DNA of 64,000 nt from Leucobacter sp. G161 (GTDB taxonomy: Bacteria; Actinomycetota; Actinomycetes; Actinomycetales; Microbacteriaceae): NCBI RefSeq assembly GCF_001482305.1, contig NZ_LOHP01000060.1:186001-250000 (forward strand). The letters are read 5' to 3'. Position 1 is the stretch's first letter. Each line of letters starts with the position of its first letter. Below are positions 1-9,163 of this stretch, piece by piece. A program made the position numbers and the translations under genes. The notes below the pieces were generated by a model that saw only the letters and a list, made by a program, of their open reading frames with translations, had not been told where the DNA came from and did not search any database.

Positions 1-64
1 GCTGAGGTCATGGCAGGTGAGCGTCCGTACTCGTGAGGTCTACACCTGCAACTGTGACGGGGCG

Positions 65-1726
65 CTACAGCTCCAATCGCGCAGAAACTGGGATGCCGTC
101 TGGCAGCCCGGTGTGCGTGATAAGGATCACCGCGCGGTCATCGGGGATCGCACCCAGCAGGTCACGCAGCAGGCGGTCGGCGACGAGCTGGTCGACTCCG
201 GCAGTCGGCTCATCAAGGATCACCACGGGGAAGTCCGCAAGGATCACGCGCGCCAGCGAGATACGCTGCATCTGGCCGCCGGACACGAGGGTGCCCCGCT
301 CGCCCACCTTCGCGTCGAGCCCGCCGCGCTCACGCACCCACTCGCCGAGTCCAACCCGTTCGAGCACCGCAAGCAACTCCTCGTCGGTGGCGTCCTCGCG
401 GGCAAACTTCAGGTTCTGCCGGATGTCGGTGTTGAAGAGGTGCGGCTGCTGCTCGCAGAGGCCAACGAAGCTACGCACGGCAGCCCCGGTGAACTCGCGC
501 GCCTCGACGCCGCCGAGGCGGTAGCTCCCGCCGTAGTCGAGGAAGCGGGCGAGTCCGAGGGCGAGTGTGGATTTGCCACTCCCGCTGTCGCCGGTGAGAA
601 CGAGCAGTTCAGCTGGGCCGAGTTCGAATGAGAGCCCGTCGATGACGGTTCTCCCGCCCGGATGTGCCACCGACAGGTCGGTGACCGCGAGCAGCGGTAC
701 ACCGGGCACTGCTATGGGAACGCCCGCTGCCCCGGTATCCGCGGCACTTACTTCGGGGTCGATCGGGATCTCGCTGGGCAGCGCACCGTCAGTAAGCCGT
801 GCGACGCGCTGAGCGCTGGCTTCGACCGTCCGCCGTGCAGTGAGCGCGGCGAACACCTGGGCGAACACGTCGAACACCGCAGCAGGCACCACGACGATCG
901 CAGCGAACACCGGCGCCGAGAACGCTGTCCCGGCCCCTGGCGCGACCGCGAGCAGAATCGCAACGGAGGCAATACCCGCGCCAAGCGCGACGATCGCGCC
1001 GGTGAGCCCCGCAGCCCTGGTCCGGGTGAGCTGTACACGGGTGAGCCGATCCTCTGCCGCCTCGATCCGGGCGCGCTGCGCCCCCAGCGCGCCAAACGCG
1101 GAGAGGACACTCGCCGAGGCGAACCGGTCCAGGAGCGCGTCGGTGAGTCCGGAGCGAGCGTCGGCAAGCTCGCGGTCGCTGCGCCCAGCGATGCGCTTCG
1201 ACAGCCCAGCGCCGACTGCTGCCGCAATCACGAGGATCACCGCGAGGATTGCGGCGGCAGTGGGCGAGGCGATCGCGATGACCAGCACAGTGAGGCCCGT
1301 GACCGTCAGGCTGACGATGAGCGGTTGCCGCACCCGCAGCGGGTGATCCTGCAGCTGGTCAACGTCATCGACGAACGTCGCGAGGATCTCCCCGCGCCGA
1401 GAGCATTCGATCGCCCCAGGCACTCGCGGCACGAGCGCAGTAAACGTCTCCGCACGGAGCTTCGACAGCTGGAACAGGGCCGCGTCGTGGCTCGAGAGCC
1501 GCTCCGCGTACCGGAACGCTGCGCGGCCGATCGCGAGTGCGCGCACGCCCACGATGGCGAAGGTGAGGTGGAGGATCGGCGGCTGCGCACCAGAGCGAGT
1601 AATGAGCCACATGCTCAGCGCGAGCAGCCCGACTGCGGCGCCGTCGGAGAGGATCCCCAGGAGCTGGCCAGGGAGCGCGCGCCGCCACGTGGGCGTGGCG
1701 CGCTGGAGCACAGTTTCGACGCTCAC
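65..1726 (-). CDS. cydC: CydC, thiol/heme ABC exporter subunit
   Basis: Half of the heterodimeric CydDC ABC exporter, known to export cysteine/glutathione and to be needed for assembly of cytochrome bd. The 553-residue protein has an N-terminal membrane domain (about residues 20-300) and a C-terminal ATPase: Walker A GDSGSGKST near 379-387, signature VSGGQ near 481-485, Walker B VVILDEP near 501-507, and a switch histidine in ITHT. The start overlaps the cydD stop by 4 bases, so translation is probably coupled. It is last in cydABDC. CydC rather than CydD is inferred from order and similarity. Confidence 0.93.
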   Translation of the reverse strand: MSVETVLQRATPTWRRALPGQLLGILSDGAAVGLLALSMWLITRSGAQPPILHLTFAIVGVRALAIGRAAFRYAERLSSHDAALFQLSKLRAETFTALVPRVPGAIECSRRGEILATFVDDVDQLQDHPLRVRQPLIVSLTVTGLTVLVIAIASPTAAAILAVILVIAAAVGAGLSKRIAGRSDRELADARSGLTDALLDRFASASVLSAFGALGAQRARIEAAEDRLTRVQLTRTRAAGLTGAIVALGAGIASVAILLAVAPGAGTAFSAPVFAAIVVVPAAVFDVFAQVFAALTARRTVEASAQRVARLTDGALPSEIPIDPEVSAADTGAAGVPIAVPGVPLLAVTDLSVAHPGGRTVIDGLSFELGPAELLVLTGDSGSGKSTLALGLARFLDYGGSYRLGGVEAREFTGAAVRSFVGLCEQQPHLFNTDIRQNLKFAREDATDEELLAVLERVGLGEWVRERGGLDAKVGERGTLVSGGQMQRISLARVILADFPVVILDEPTAGVDQLVADRLLRDLLGAIPDDRAVILITHTGLPDGIPVSARLEL

Positions 1727-3456
1727 GGACGAACCTCCTGATCGCTAGCTGGCGCTGCGGCCGTTGCCGGAGCAGCGGCGCTGTCCTGGACTGCAGGCGT
1801 GATCTCGACAATTCGATCTGCCGCGTCGAGAAGCGCCGGACGATGGCTGACCACGAGAACGGCACGGCCCGCCTGCGCCTCTGCGCGGGCAACGTCAATG
1901 ACGAGGGCTTCGCTGCCGGCGTCGAGCGCGGAACTCGGCTCGTCGAGCAACAGCACTTCGGCTGACACATCCGCTGCCCGGTAAAGCGCACGCGCAATGG
2001 AGACGCGCTGCGCCTGCCCGCCCGACAGCCCGGATCCGAGTGCGCCGAGCACTCGATCGAGCTGGAGGTCGTGCAGGCCAAGCCGATCCAGCGCGTGCCG
2101 CGCGAGCGTGGGGTCTGGGTTCGCGTTGCCAAGACCGACGTTTTCGAGAATAGTTCCCTGCACGAGCCCAGCCTGCTGCCCGGCCCAAGCGATCGGTCCG
2201 CTTGCGGCGACACTGCCAGAGTCAGGCTCCACGAAGCCAAGCGCAGCGGCGAGAATCGACGACTTTCCGGCGCCCGAGGGGCCCGCCAAGGCGACAAACT
2301 CGCCCGGCCCAACCGCGAACGATACCGGGCCAGCCACGACCCGCTCGCCGCGCACGATGCGCGCGTCCGCGACAGAAAGACCAGGAAGCGCAACTGCCGG
2401 GGCGGCGTGGCCACCCTCGGCGTCGCCGTGTGCGATCGCGGTCGGGAGTGCGGTTCCTTCGATAAGCGCGAAGACATCCTCGGAGGCGGCTAGGCCCTCC
2501 GTTGAGTCGTGGAACGCCGCTCCCACCTGGCGGATCGGCACAAAGACCTCGGGCAAGACCAACAGCACGAATAGGCCGAGTGCGAGCGGGAACTCCCCCG
2601 CCACGAGCCTGGTGCCAACGGTGACCGCGACGAGCGCGATCGAGAAGGTGCCGGCAAGATCGAGCACGAATCCAGAGAGGAAGGTGACACGCAGTACCTT
2701 CATGGTGCGCGAGCGATACTCGTCCGTCTCACGCTCGATGCGCGCGGCCTGACGCTTTTCGCGTCGGAAGATTTTGAGGGTTGGCAGCCCCTCAACGACG
2801 TCGAGGAACGATGACGACAGTCGTTGGAGCTGATCCCACTGCTTGCCCTGAACGGACTGCGTTGCCAGCCCGATGAGCACCATGAACAGCGGAATGACCG
2901 GGAAAACCAGGAGGACAGTGATGCCGCTCAGCAGGTCTGAGAAGAGCACCGTCGCGACGAGGATCGGCGTCGCGACGACGGCAAGAATGAACTGCGGCAC
3001 ATAGCCAGAGAAGTAGCCATCAAGTGCGTCGAGGCCGCGTCCGAGGATCGTCGCGAGCTTCGCGTCGGGCATTCCGGCGGTGGCCTCGGGACTGCGGGCG
3101 TCGAGCGCGTCGAGCGCTGCGGATCGCAGCTGTGCTTTCACCTTGACCGCACCACGAGCGGCGAGGAGATCCATCCCCCAGCCTGACAGGGCGCGAACCG
3201 CGGCGGCGGCGAGAGCTCCGGCCGCGAGCCAGGGCAGGCTGCTGGGGGCGTAGACGCCCTCAGCAACCTGCCCGGCTCCGGCGGAGTCCCAGATCCCCTC
3301 GTACACCGGGATAGCGACAGCCGCTATCGCCTGAGCAAGGAACCAACTCCAGGCGATGATCGCGACGGTGCGCACTACTCCGAGTAGCGCACCGAGCGCG
3401 AACACCGTGCGGGCTGCTCCCGCAAAACGCAACAGGCGTGGGTCGAGGGGTTTCAT
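1723..3456 (-). CDS. cydD: CydD, thiol/heme ABC exporter subunit
   Basis: Partner of CydC in the transporter that supports cytochrome bd maturation. The 577-residue protein has six predicted membrane spans in residues 15-320, then an ATPase with Walker A GPSGAGKSS near 392-400, signature LSGGQ near 477-481, Walker B VLLLDEP near 501-507 and SHR as the switch. It starts 15 bases after cydB ends and overlaps cydC by 4 bases. The C-terminal tail is Ala/Pro-rich and probably disordered. Length and motifs are complete, with no sign of damage. Confidence 0.93.
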   Translation of the reverse strand: MKPLDPRLLRFAGAARTVFALGALLGVVRTVAIIAWSWFLAQAIAAVAIPVYEGIWDSAGAGQVAEGVYAPSSLPWLAAGALAAAAVRALSGWGMDLLAARGAVKVKAQLRSAALDALDARSPEATAGMPDAKLATILGRGLDALDGYFSGYVPQFILAVVATPILVATVLFSDLLSGITVLLVFPVIPLFMVLIGLATQSVQGKQWDQLQRLSSSFLDVVEGLPTLKIFRREKRQAARIERETDEYRSRTMKVLRVTFLSGFVLDLAGTFSIALVAVTVGTRLVAGEFPLALGLFVLLVLPEVFVPIRQVGAAFHDSTEGLAASEDVFALIEGTALPTAIAHGDAEGGHAAPAVALPGLSVADARIVRGERVVAGPVSFAVGPGEFVALAGPSGAGKSSILAAALGFVEPDSGSVAASGPIAWAGQQAGLVQGTILENVGLGNANPDPTLARHALDRLGLHDLQLDRVLGALGSGLSGGQAQRVSIARALYRAADVSAEVLLLDEPSSALDAGSEALVIDVARAEAQAGRAVLVVSHRPALLDAADRIVEITPAVQDSAAAPATAAAPASDQEVRP

Positions 3457-3471
3457 CTGGGTCGGGGCCGC

Positions 3472-4515
3472 CTAGGCGGCGACCTCGGCTGGCGACTCAA
3501 CCGGGATCATGTCCTGGGTGAGCCGTTTGCGGAAGACCCAGTACGTCCAGCCCTGGTAGAGCAGCACGAGCGGCAGCGTAAACACCGCAACCCAGGTCAT
3601 CACTTCAAGCGTCATCTGCGAGCTGGCCGCTCCAGCGACGGTCATCGACTCAGCGGCGTCGATGCTCGAGATCATCACGTTCGGGAAGAGCGCGGCAAAG
3701 ATCGTGAGCAGCGCGAACGCGATCGTCACGGTGTTGCCGACACATGCCCAGCCCTCGCGGCCCATGAGGTTTGCCACCCAAGCGCCGATGAGCGCGACCG
3801 CCGCAATTGCAGCGCACGCGATAATGAGCATGATGTTCGGGTTCGACAGGTGCATCACGATCGTCCAGACAAGCCAGGCGGCGGCCAGCACGATCGTCAC
3901 GAGCCCAACGTTCTTCGCCATCTTCTGAGCGTTCTCGCGCATCGCACCCATCGTCTTCAGCGCGACGAACACGAGTCCGTGCGTGAAGCAGAGGAGCATG
4001 ACGACGATTCCGCCGAGCAAGCTGTACGGGTTCAGCAGCGTGAGGAGCGTGCCCTCGTACAGCCAGCCCCCACCCTCCATGGTGCGGATCGGGACACCGT
4101 TGATGAGGTTCGCGAATGCGACGCCCCAGAGCAGCGGAGGCACGACCGAGCCCCAGAAGATGAACTGGTCAAACCAGCGAGTCCAACGGACTCCCTTGCG
4201 CTGGTGCCGGAACTCGAAGGACACACCGCGGAGGATGAGCGCAACAAGAATGATCAGCAGCGGGAGGTAGAACCCGGAGAACATCGTCGCGTACCACTCC
4301 GGGAACGCGGCGAACAGCGATGCACCGGCAACAATGAGCCAGGTCTCGTTGAGATCCCAGACCGGGCCGATCGTGTTGATGAGCACCCGGCGATCAGTGT
4401 CTGTCTTTCCGAGGAACGGCAGGGACATGCCCACACCGAAGTCGAATCCGTCGAGTACGAAGTACCCGATGAACATGACGCCGACGATGAGGAACCATAC
4501 GGTTGTCAATTCCAT
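3472..4515 (-). CDS. cydB: Cytochrome bd ubiquinol/menaquinol oxidase subunit II
   Basis: Membrane subunit II of cytochrome bd, the high-affinity quinol oxidase that reduces oxygen to water without proton pumping. The 347-residue, nearly all-hydrophobic protein has the family opening YFVLDGFDFGVG and the GPVWDLNETWLI segment near residues 50-61. A strong Shine-Dalgarno site (AAAGGAGA) lies before the ATG. It starts 15 bases after the cydA stop and is followed by cydD, giving the classic actinobacterial order A-B-D-C. Confidence 0.97.
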   Translation of the reverse strand: MELTTVWFLIVGVMFIGYFVLDGFDFGVGMSLPFLGKTDTDRRVLINTIGPVWDLNETWLIVAGASLFAAFPEWYATMFSGFYLPLLIILVALILRGVSFEFRHQRKGVRWTRWFDQFIFWGSVVPPLLWGVAFANLINGVPIRTMEGGGWLYEGTLLTLLNPYSLLGGIVVMLLCFTHGLVFVALKTMGAMRENAQKMAKNVGLVTIVLAAAWLVWTIVMHLSNPNIMLIIACAAIAAVALIGAWVANLMGREGWACVGNTVTIAFALLTIFAALFPNVMISSIDAAESMTVAGAASSQMTLEVMTWVAVFTLPLVLLYQGWTYWVFRKRLTQDMIPVESPAEVAA

Positions 4516-4530
4516 GATCCGTCTCCTTTC

Positions 4531-5991
4531 CTAGTAGACCGTCGCGAGTTGGTCATGGTCGATCGTGCCTGAGCCGTCGTCACCGTCATCGTCCTTCCCG
4601 GCGATCTCCGGCGGACCCTCCTGCGCGACCTTCTTAATGAGCCCGAACTCCACGACAGCCAGGCCGCCGTAGACGATGGTGAAGACGGCGAGGGAGATGA
4701 GCACGGCCCACGCCGGCACTCCCGGCGAGACTCCTTGTTCGGTCGTCATCACCCCAAACACGATCCAGGGCTGACGGCCCATCTCGGTGAAGATCCAGCC
4801 GACGAGCGATGCGAGCATCGGGATCGGTGCGGTCCAGATCGCTACGTTCCATACCCACTTGGGGAGCTCGACAGTCTTGCGTGTGATCCAGAGACCCACA
4901 ACCGACACGAGTGCGGCGAGTGCGCCGAGACCGATCATCCAGCGGAATGCCCAGTAGGTCACCCAGACGATCGGCACGAAGGATCCGTCGGTCGGGCAGG
5001 TGAGCAACGTGTCTCCGGCGCCACAGTACATCTCCGTGTACTCGGCCTGCAGATCGTTAATGCCCTCAACAGTGCCGTCAAGCGTATTCGTTGCGAGGAA
5101 GGATGCCAGATACGGAATACGTACTGAGAAGATCTCATGCGCGCCATCCGGGGTACCGAGGCTGAACAGCGAGAACGATGCGTCTCTGCCTGTCGAGGTG
5201 TTGTACATTGCCTCGGCTGCCGCCATCTTCATCGGCTGCGTCTCAGTCATGACGAGTCCGAGGAAGTGGCCGCTGAGTGCCGTTCCCGCGAACGCGATGA
5301 TGTTCGTCCACGCGCCAAAGCGAAGCGTCGTGCGCATCTCATCAACGAACTGGCGCCGCTTGAGGTGCCACGCAGCTACCGACACCATGACCACGCCAGC
5401 AAACATGAGCGCGGCGAGGATGGTGTGGGGGAACTGTGTCAGCGCGACTGGGTTCAGCAAGACATCAACGATGCTCGTGAGTTCGGCGCGGCCGCGCTCC
5501 CCGTTGATGGTGAACCCCTCAGGGTTCTGCATGAACGCGTTCGCCGCGAGGATGAAGTACGCGGAGAGCACGGTGCCGATCCAGACAAACCAGATCGTCA
5601 TCAGGTGAATCTTCTTCGGGAGCTTGTCCCAGCCGAAGATCCACAGGCCGATGAATGTCGCCTCGAAGAAGAAGGCGATGAGGCCCTCCATCGCGAGCGG
5701 CGCGCCAAAGATATCGCCAACGAAGCGGGAGTAGTTCGACCAGTTCATGCCGAACTGGAACTCCTGCACGATGCCGGTCACCACGCCCATGGCGAAGTTA
5801 ATGAGGAAGATCTTTCCGAACAGACGTGTCAGCCGGAGGTACTTCTCTTTACCGGTGCGTACCCATGCGGTCTGCAGAATCGCGACAAGCAGCGCCATTC
5901 CAATGGTGAGGGGCACAAAGATGAAGTGATACAGGGTGGTCAACCCGAATTGCCATCGCGCGAGCGAGACCGGGTCTAGGAACTCATTCAT
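4531..5991 (-). CDS. cydA: Cytochrome bd oxidase subunit I
   Basis: Heme-bearing subunit I of cytochrome bd. The ATG at 5991 is chosen because GGAG sits six bases upstream and the protein then begins MNEFLDPVSLARWQFGLTT as in the family; a longer reading frame to 6039 adds unrelated residues. In the 486-residue protein, His22 and His189 match the heme b595 and b558 axial ligands, Glu102 matches the conserved proton-path Glu, and GRQPW is at 405-409. The Q-loop region is short and holds two cysteines (323 and 332), like the disulfide-bearing Q loops described in other actinobacteria. The C-terminus is acidic. Confidence 0.96.
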   Translation of the reverse strand: MNEFLDPVSLARWQFGLTTLYHFIFVPLTIGMALLVAILQTAWVRTGKEKYLRLTRLFGKIFLINFAMGVVTGIVQEFQFGMNWSNYSRFVGDIFGAPLAMEGLIAFFFEATFIGLWIFGWDKLPKKIHLMTIWFVWIGTVLSAYFILAANAFMQNPEGFTINGERGRAELTSIVDVLLNPVALTQFPHTILAALMFAGVVMVSVAAWHLKRRQFVDEMRTTLRFGAWTNIIAFAGTALSGHFLGLVMTETQPMKMAAAEAMYNTSTGRDASFSLFSLGTPDGAHEIFSVRIPYLASFLATNTLDGTVEGINDLQAEYTEMYCGAGDTLLTCPTDGSFVPIVWVTYWAFRWMIGLGALAALVSVVGLWITRKTVELPKWVWNVAIWTAPIPMLASLVGWIFTEMGRQPWIVFGVMTTEQGVSPGVPAWAVLISLAVFTIVYGGLAVVEFGLIKKVAQEGPPEIAGKDDDGDDGSGTIDHDQLATVY

Positions 5992-6043
5992 TTGTTCTCC
6001 TAAAACCAGGAGATCAGCGATCGCCGCGCGAAAACGCACTTCT

Positions 6044-6064
6044 CCCGTAGGAATTCCCTACGGG
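6044..6064. promoter_or_regulatory. Inverted repeat upstream of cydA
   Basis: Stem halves CCCGTAGG (6044-6051) and CCTACGGG (6057-6064) around a 5-base centre, about 53-73 bases upstream of the cydA ATG. It could be an operator or a hairpin in the cydA leader. No regulator is encoded beside it. The rest of 5992-6211 holds a TANNNT box for the divergent gene and no other feature I can support. Confidence 0.4.
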
Positions 6065-6199
6065 CGGGTGTGCCCGCGGGGTGTTGGCCAAAGCGCCAAC
6101 TGTAGCCAGTATATGCAAGCTGGGAGTTCGCTGCGAATCAAGTTTGATGTCAAGATTGTTTTCTCATGGGGCCGCACAATGGCAGGGTCTGATTCGTCA

Positions 6200-6205
6200 T
6201 ACACT
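6200..6205 (+). promoter_or_regulatory. -10 box for a leaderless App1-like gene
   Basis: TACACT ends six bases before the GTG at 6212, with no Shine-Dalgarno between, so the predicted transcription start coincides with the start codon. A convincing -35 is not visible. It is one member of a set of similar starts in this window. Confidence 0.5.
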
Positions 6206-6211
6206 GGCTGA

Positions 6212-7264
6212 GTGACTTCGCCAGACGACCTGCCTGACAGCCGACCACGCTTTGCGGCGCGGTTTGAGGATCGAATCCACCGCAGCAGGGCGAAGCAGGC
6301 CGTCAAACGCGGCAAGATGCCGTCGGTGATCCCCTACATCGGCTACGGCACCACCGAGTGGGTACGCGTCCTGGGACGGGTGCTCTACCTGCGCCCGGAC
6401 ACCAGTGAGCATTCGCGGTTCCGCCCCGACGTGCAAGAGGTGTCGCGCGTGCGTGGCTGGCGCACGTTCACGAGCGTCTACGTGCCGTACCAGCGGGTGA
6501 CCGTGTTCGTCGATGGTCGCCCGGTGACGGAGGTCGTTGCGGATCGCGGGGGTGTGATCGATTCCATCGTGCCTGTCGCCCTCTCCCCCGGCTGGCACAC
6601 GGTCACACTTCAGGTCAGCGACGAGGAGGCAGCACACGCCCCGGTCAAGGTTATGGACCCCGGCTCCCAGCTCGGAGTGCTGTCGGATGTTGATGACACC
6701 GTACTCATCACTGCTCTGCCGAAACCATTCGTTGCGGCCTGGAACAGCTTCGTGCTCGTGGAAACTGCGCGGCGCGCGACGCCAGGCATGCCTGTGCTCT
6801 ACGATCGGCTCGCGAAGCGACACACCGGCTCTCCGTTTATTTACCTCTCAACGGGGGCGTGGAACGCTGCTCCCGCGCTGAGCCGCTTCCTCGCACGCAA
6901 CCTGTACCCCATGGGCCCGCTCCTGCTCACCGACTGGGGCCCAACACACGACCGCTGGTTCCGCAGCGGTCGTGAGCATAAGCAACGGGAGCTCAAGCGA
7001 CTCGCGGTCGAATTTCCGAATGTTCGGTGGATCCTCTTCGGCGATGACGGCCAGCACGACGAGGCGCTGTACTCGGAGTTTGCCCGCGAGCACCCCCAAA
7101 ACGTCGCCGCCGTTGCTATCCGGCAGCTGTCCGTCGGGCAGGCAGTGCTTGCTGGCGGCCGTTCAAAGGCGGAGCAGCAGAAGGATGCGAGCGGCATCCC
7201 CTGGGTCTACGGCCCTGACGGGGCGACGCTCAGCGAGGAGCTCGGCAAGCTCGGTCTCCTATGA
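6212..7264 (+). CDS. App1-like phosphatidate phosphatase-family protein
   Basis: A 350-residue protein of the App1/DUF2183 family, HAD-like phosphatases whose yeast member dephosphorylates phosphatidic acid. The nucleophile motif DVDDT is at residues 159-163, the second motif serine-threonine in YLSTGAWN near 211-218, and the acidic motif GDDGQHDE near 277-284. An N-terminal beta-rich region (about 50-150) precedes the catalytic half. There is no signal peptide. The bacterial substrate is not established. The next gene starts inside its stop codon (ATGA), so the two are probably co-translated. The start is a GTG with a leaderless-type promoter. Confidence 0.85.
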   Translation: MTSPDDLPDSRPRFAARFEDRIHRSRAKQAVKRGKMPSVIPYIGYGTTEWVRVLGRVLYLRPDTSEHSRFRPDVQEVSRVRGWRTFTSVYVPYQRVTVFVDGRPVTEVVADRGGVIDSIVPVALSPGWHTVTLQVSDEEAAHAPVKVMDPGSQLGVLSDVDDTVLITALPKPFVAAWNSFVLVETARRATPGMPVLYDRLAKRHTGSPFIYLSTGAWNAAPALSRFLARNLYPMGPLLLTDWGPTHDRWFRSGREHKQRELKRLAVEFPNVRWILFGDDGQHDEALYSEFAREHPQNVAAVAIRQLSVGQAVLAGGRSKAEQQKDASGIPWVYGPDGATLSEELGKLGLL

Positions 7265-8328
7265 CTGACGCCGCAAGCCCATGGTGGCGCCGCGCCGAAC
7301 AGCGCGTCACTGGCCGTTTCACCGTAACCTCACGACCGCCCGCGTTGCAGCTGGCTAAAGCCGGCGGAGCAGCCGTGCTCAGCTGGTTCGTGTGCCTGCT
7401 CCTGTTCCCCGGGTCCCTGCCCATGTTTGGTGCGATCGCGGCGCTCATCGTCGTGCAGGAGAGCGTCGATCAGTCGCTCACCAAGGGCATCGAACGCGTT
7501 GTCGGCGTGCTCTTCGGCGTCTCCGTTGCGCTCGGTGCTGGCGCGCTGTTTGGGACGAACTCCTGGCTGTTCATTGCCGCGATCCTCGTATCCATGGGGG
7601 TCGGGTGGCTGCTGCGGATGAGTGCGACATCGACGAACCAAATCGCGATTACGGCGATGCTCATGATCGCCCTCGGCGGCTCCGAGCTCGGGTACGGTGT
7701 CGAGCGCCTCGTCGAAACTGCGATCGGTGCCGCGATCGGAGTCGCGGTCAACGCAATCATCGCCGCCCCCGTACGCACCGATGTGACACACGAGGCAATC
7801 TCCTCATTAACCGCGCATGCCGCCAGGGCGCTCGACCGCCTCGCCGACGCCCTGGAGGAGCCCCGTGACGAAGCGTGGCTTGAGGACATGCTCGACTCGG
7901 CACGGGAGCTGCACGAAGAGCGCACCCAGGTGCACGCGTCGCTGCGCCGGGCCCGCGAGAGCCTTCGACTGAATCCGCGGAGTCGTCGCCACATGCGACA
8001 GCTACTCGCCGACGACGCGCTCTTTCAGCGGGTCCAGCCCATCGTCACCCAGGTCATTGGCATGTCCAGGGCGCTCTACGATCTCTACGATCCCGAGCTG
8101 GTTGAGGATCCATCCGTCATCGGCATGGGGCAGGAGATTCGCCGCGCCGCCCACGACCTTGAGCGTCTCGGGTCTGCTACCGCAGACACGACAGCGGCCC
8201 CGGAACCGCCGGCACTCACAGCACCGTATACGATTTCGAGGCCGCCGCCACGCCATTGGGTACTCATCGGCTCACTCATGGAGGATCTGCGCCGCGTGCG
8301 CGGTCGCATCACCGGCGAGCTGGAGTAG
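7261..8328 (+). CDS. FUSC/aromatic-acid-exporter-like membrane protein
   Basis: A 355-residue protein with a hydrophobic N-terminal half (about residues 25-165, alternating short membrane spans) and a soluble charged C-terminal half, the layout of FUSC/ArAE proteins that export aromatic or other small acids. The segment PMFGAIAALIVVQESVDQS is typical of the first repeat. It overlaps the App1-like gene by four bases. Whether the pair handles a lipid-related substrate together is only suggested by the coupling. The gene ends in a hairpin shared with the convergent yceI-like gene. Confidence 0.8.
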   Translation: MTDAASPWWRRAEQRVTGRFTVTSRPPALQLAKAGGAAVLSWFVCLLLFPGSLPMFGAIAALIVVQESVDQSLTKGIERVVGVLFGVSVALGAGALFGTNSWLFIAAILVSMGVGWLLRMSATSTNQIAITAMLMIALGGSELGYGVERLVETAIGAAIGVAVNAIIAAPVRTDVTHEAISSLTAHAARALDRLADALEEPRDEAWLEDMLDSARELHEERTQVHASLRRARESLRLNPRSRRHMRQLLADDALFQRVQPIVTQVIGMSRALYDLYDPELVEDPSVIGMGQEIRRAAHDLERLGSATADTTAAPEPPALTAPYTISRPPPRHWVLIGSLMEDLRRVRGRITGELE

Positions 8329-8351
8329 CCCCAGGGACTTGTTGGGCTACT
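8324..8351. terminator. Bidirectional hairpin between convergent genes
   Basis: AGTAGCCC (8324-8331) pairs with GGGCTACT (8344-8351) around a 12-base loop. The stem contains the TAG stop of the upstream plus-strand gene and the TAG stop of the minus-strand YceI gene. There is no clear T-tract. Confidence 0.55.
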
Positions 8352-8904
8352 GAACCAGTGCTGCCTGCACATCGATGGTGATCGTGACGTCTTCGCCGAG
8401 CAGGAAGCCACCCTTTTCGAGCGGGGCGTTCCAGGTCAGGCCGAAGTCCTCGCGCTTCACAACGCCGACTGCGGTGAACCCTGCCTTGTAGTTGCCGTAG
8501 GTGTCGTCGCCGAATCCACCGAACTCGAAGTCGAAGGTGACGGGCTTCGTCACGCCGCGCATGGTGAGGTCACCGTCGACCTTGAAGTCGCCGTTGACGA
8601 CACGCACCCCGGTCGAGGTGAAGGTGAGCTGCGGGAACTGGTCTGCTTCAAAGAAGTCGCCGGTGCGGAGGTGGCCGTCGCGATTCTTTTCGTTGGTGTT
8701 GATCGAGGCGACCTCTGCTGCGGCCGTAACCGACGAATCCAGGGGGTTCTCGCCGGTCACAAAGGTGGCGTCGAACTGCTCGAACTTGCCCTTGACCTTG
8801 CTGATGGCGAGGTGACGGATCGCGAACCCGACCTCGGAGTGCGTGGCATCAATCTTCCAGGTGCCTGCACGGTAGCCGGGGATCTGATCAGCGGTGAGCG
8901 TCAT
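8347..8904 (-). CDS. YceI family protein
   Basis: A 185-residue YceI-domain protein, a lipocalin-like beta barrel that in known members binds isoprenoid lipids; the physiological role here is unknown. Diagnostic segments are GTWKIDATHSEVGFAIRHL near the start, TLTMRGVTKPVTFDFEF-type text in the middle (DLTMRGVTKPVTF) and EDFGLTWN near the end. The ATG at 8904 is preferred over one 36 bases upstream: AAAGG lies nine bases before it and the YceI homology starts just after. There is no signal peptide, so it should be cytoplasmic. Confidence 0.92.
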   Translation of the reverse strand: MTLTADQIPGYRAGTWKIDATHSEVGFAIRHLAISKVKGKFEQFDATFVTGENPLDSSVTAAAEVASINTNEKNRDGHLRTGDFFEADQFPQLTFTSTGVRVVNGDFKVDGDLTMRGVTKPVTFDFEFGGFGDDTYGNYKAGFTAVGVVKREDFGLTWNAPLEKGGFLLGEDVTITIDVQAALVQ

Positions 8905-8935
8905 AAGAGTAAACCTTTCGAAAAACTTGTCTTGC

Positions 8936-8960
8936 GCCAATCTAGAAACTCTCTATTGGC
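8936..8960. promoter_or_regulatory. Dyad upstream of the YceI gene
   Basis: GCCAAT (8936-8941) and ATTGGC (8955-8960) form an inverted repeat with a 13-base spacer, 32-56 bases upstream of the YceI start. It may be an operator. The rest of 8961-9163 shows nothing I can name. Confidence 0.3.
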
Positions 8961-9163
8961 TGTCCTGAAGTATCGCGGACACTAGAGACAACTTACATGC
9001 ATGCGCATCTATTCCCAATTTGGTGGATTTCTTTTCCCCGCCCACGAACCCGCCAGAAACTCCGGCACGAACCTCTCGCCATTTCGTCGTTTATTTTCAG
9101 AAGAGTGTCATTTGCACCACGCATGCTGGCCTCAATGTCGGACGTCCATGTTTGACTTCTCGC

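Noticed and set aside
662-1741. Long plus-strand frame opposite cydC (359 residues)
   Set aside because: Arg/Glu-rich antisense shadow of a clear cydC; no start signal or recognisable domain. Similar shadows opposite opp (17771-19051), murT (11526-12803), liv (29881-31146) and crotonase/ligase (35113-36522) were dropped for the same reason.
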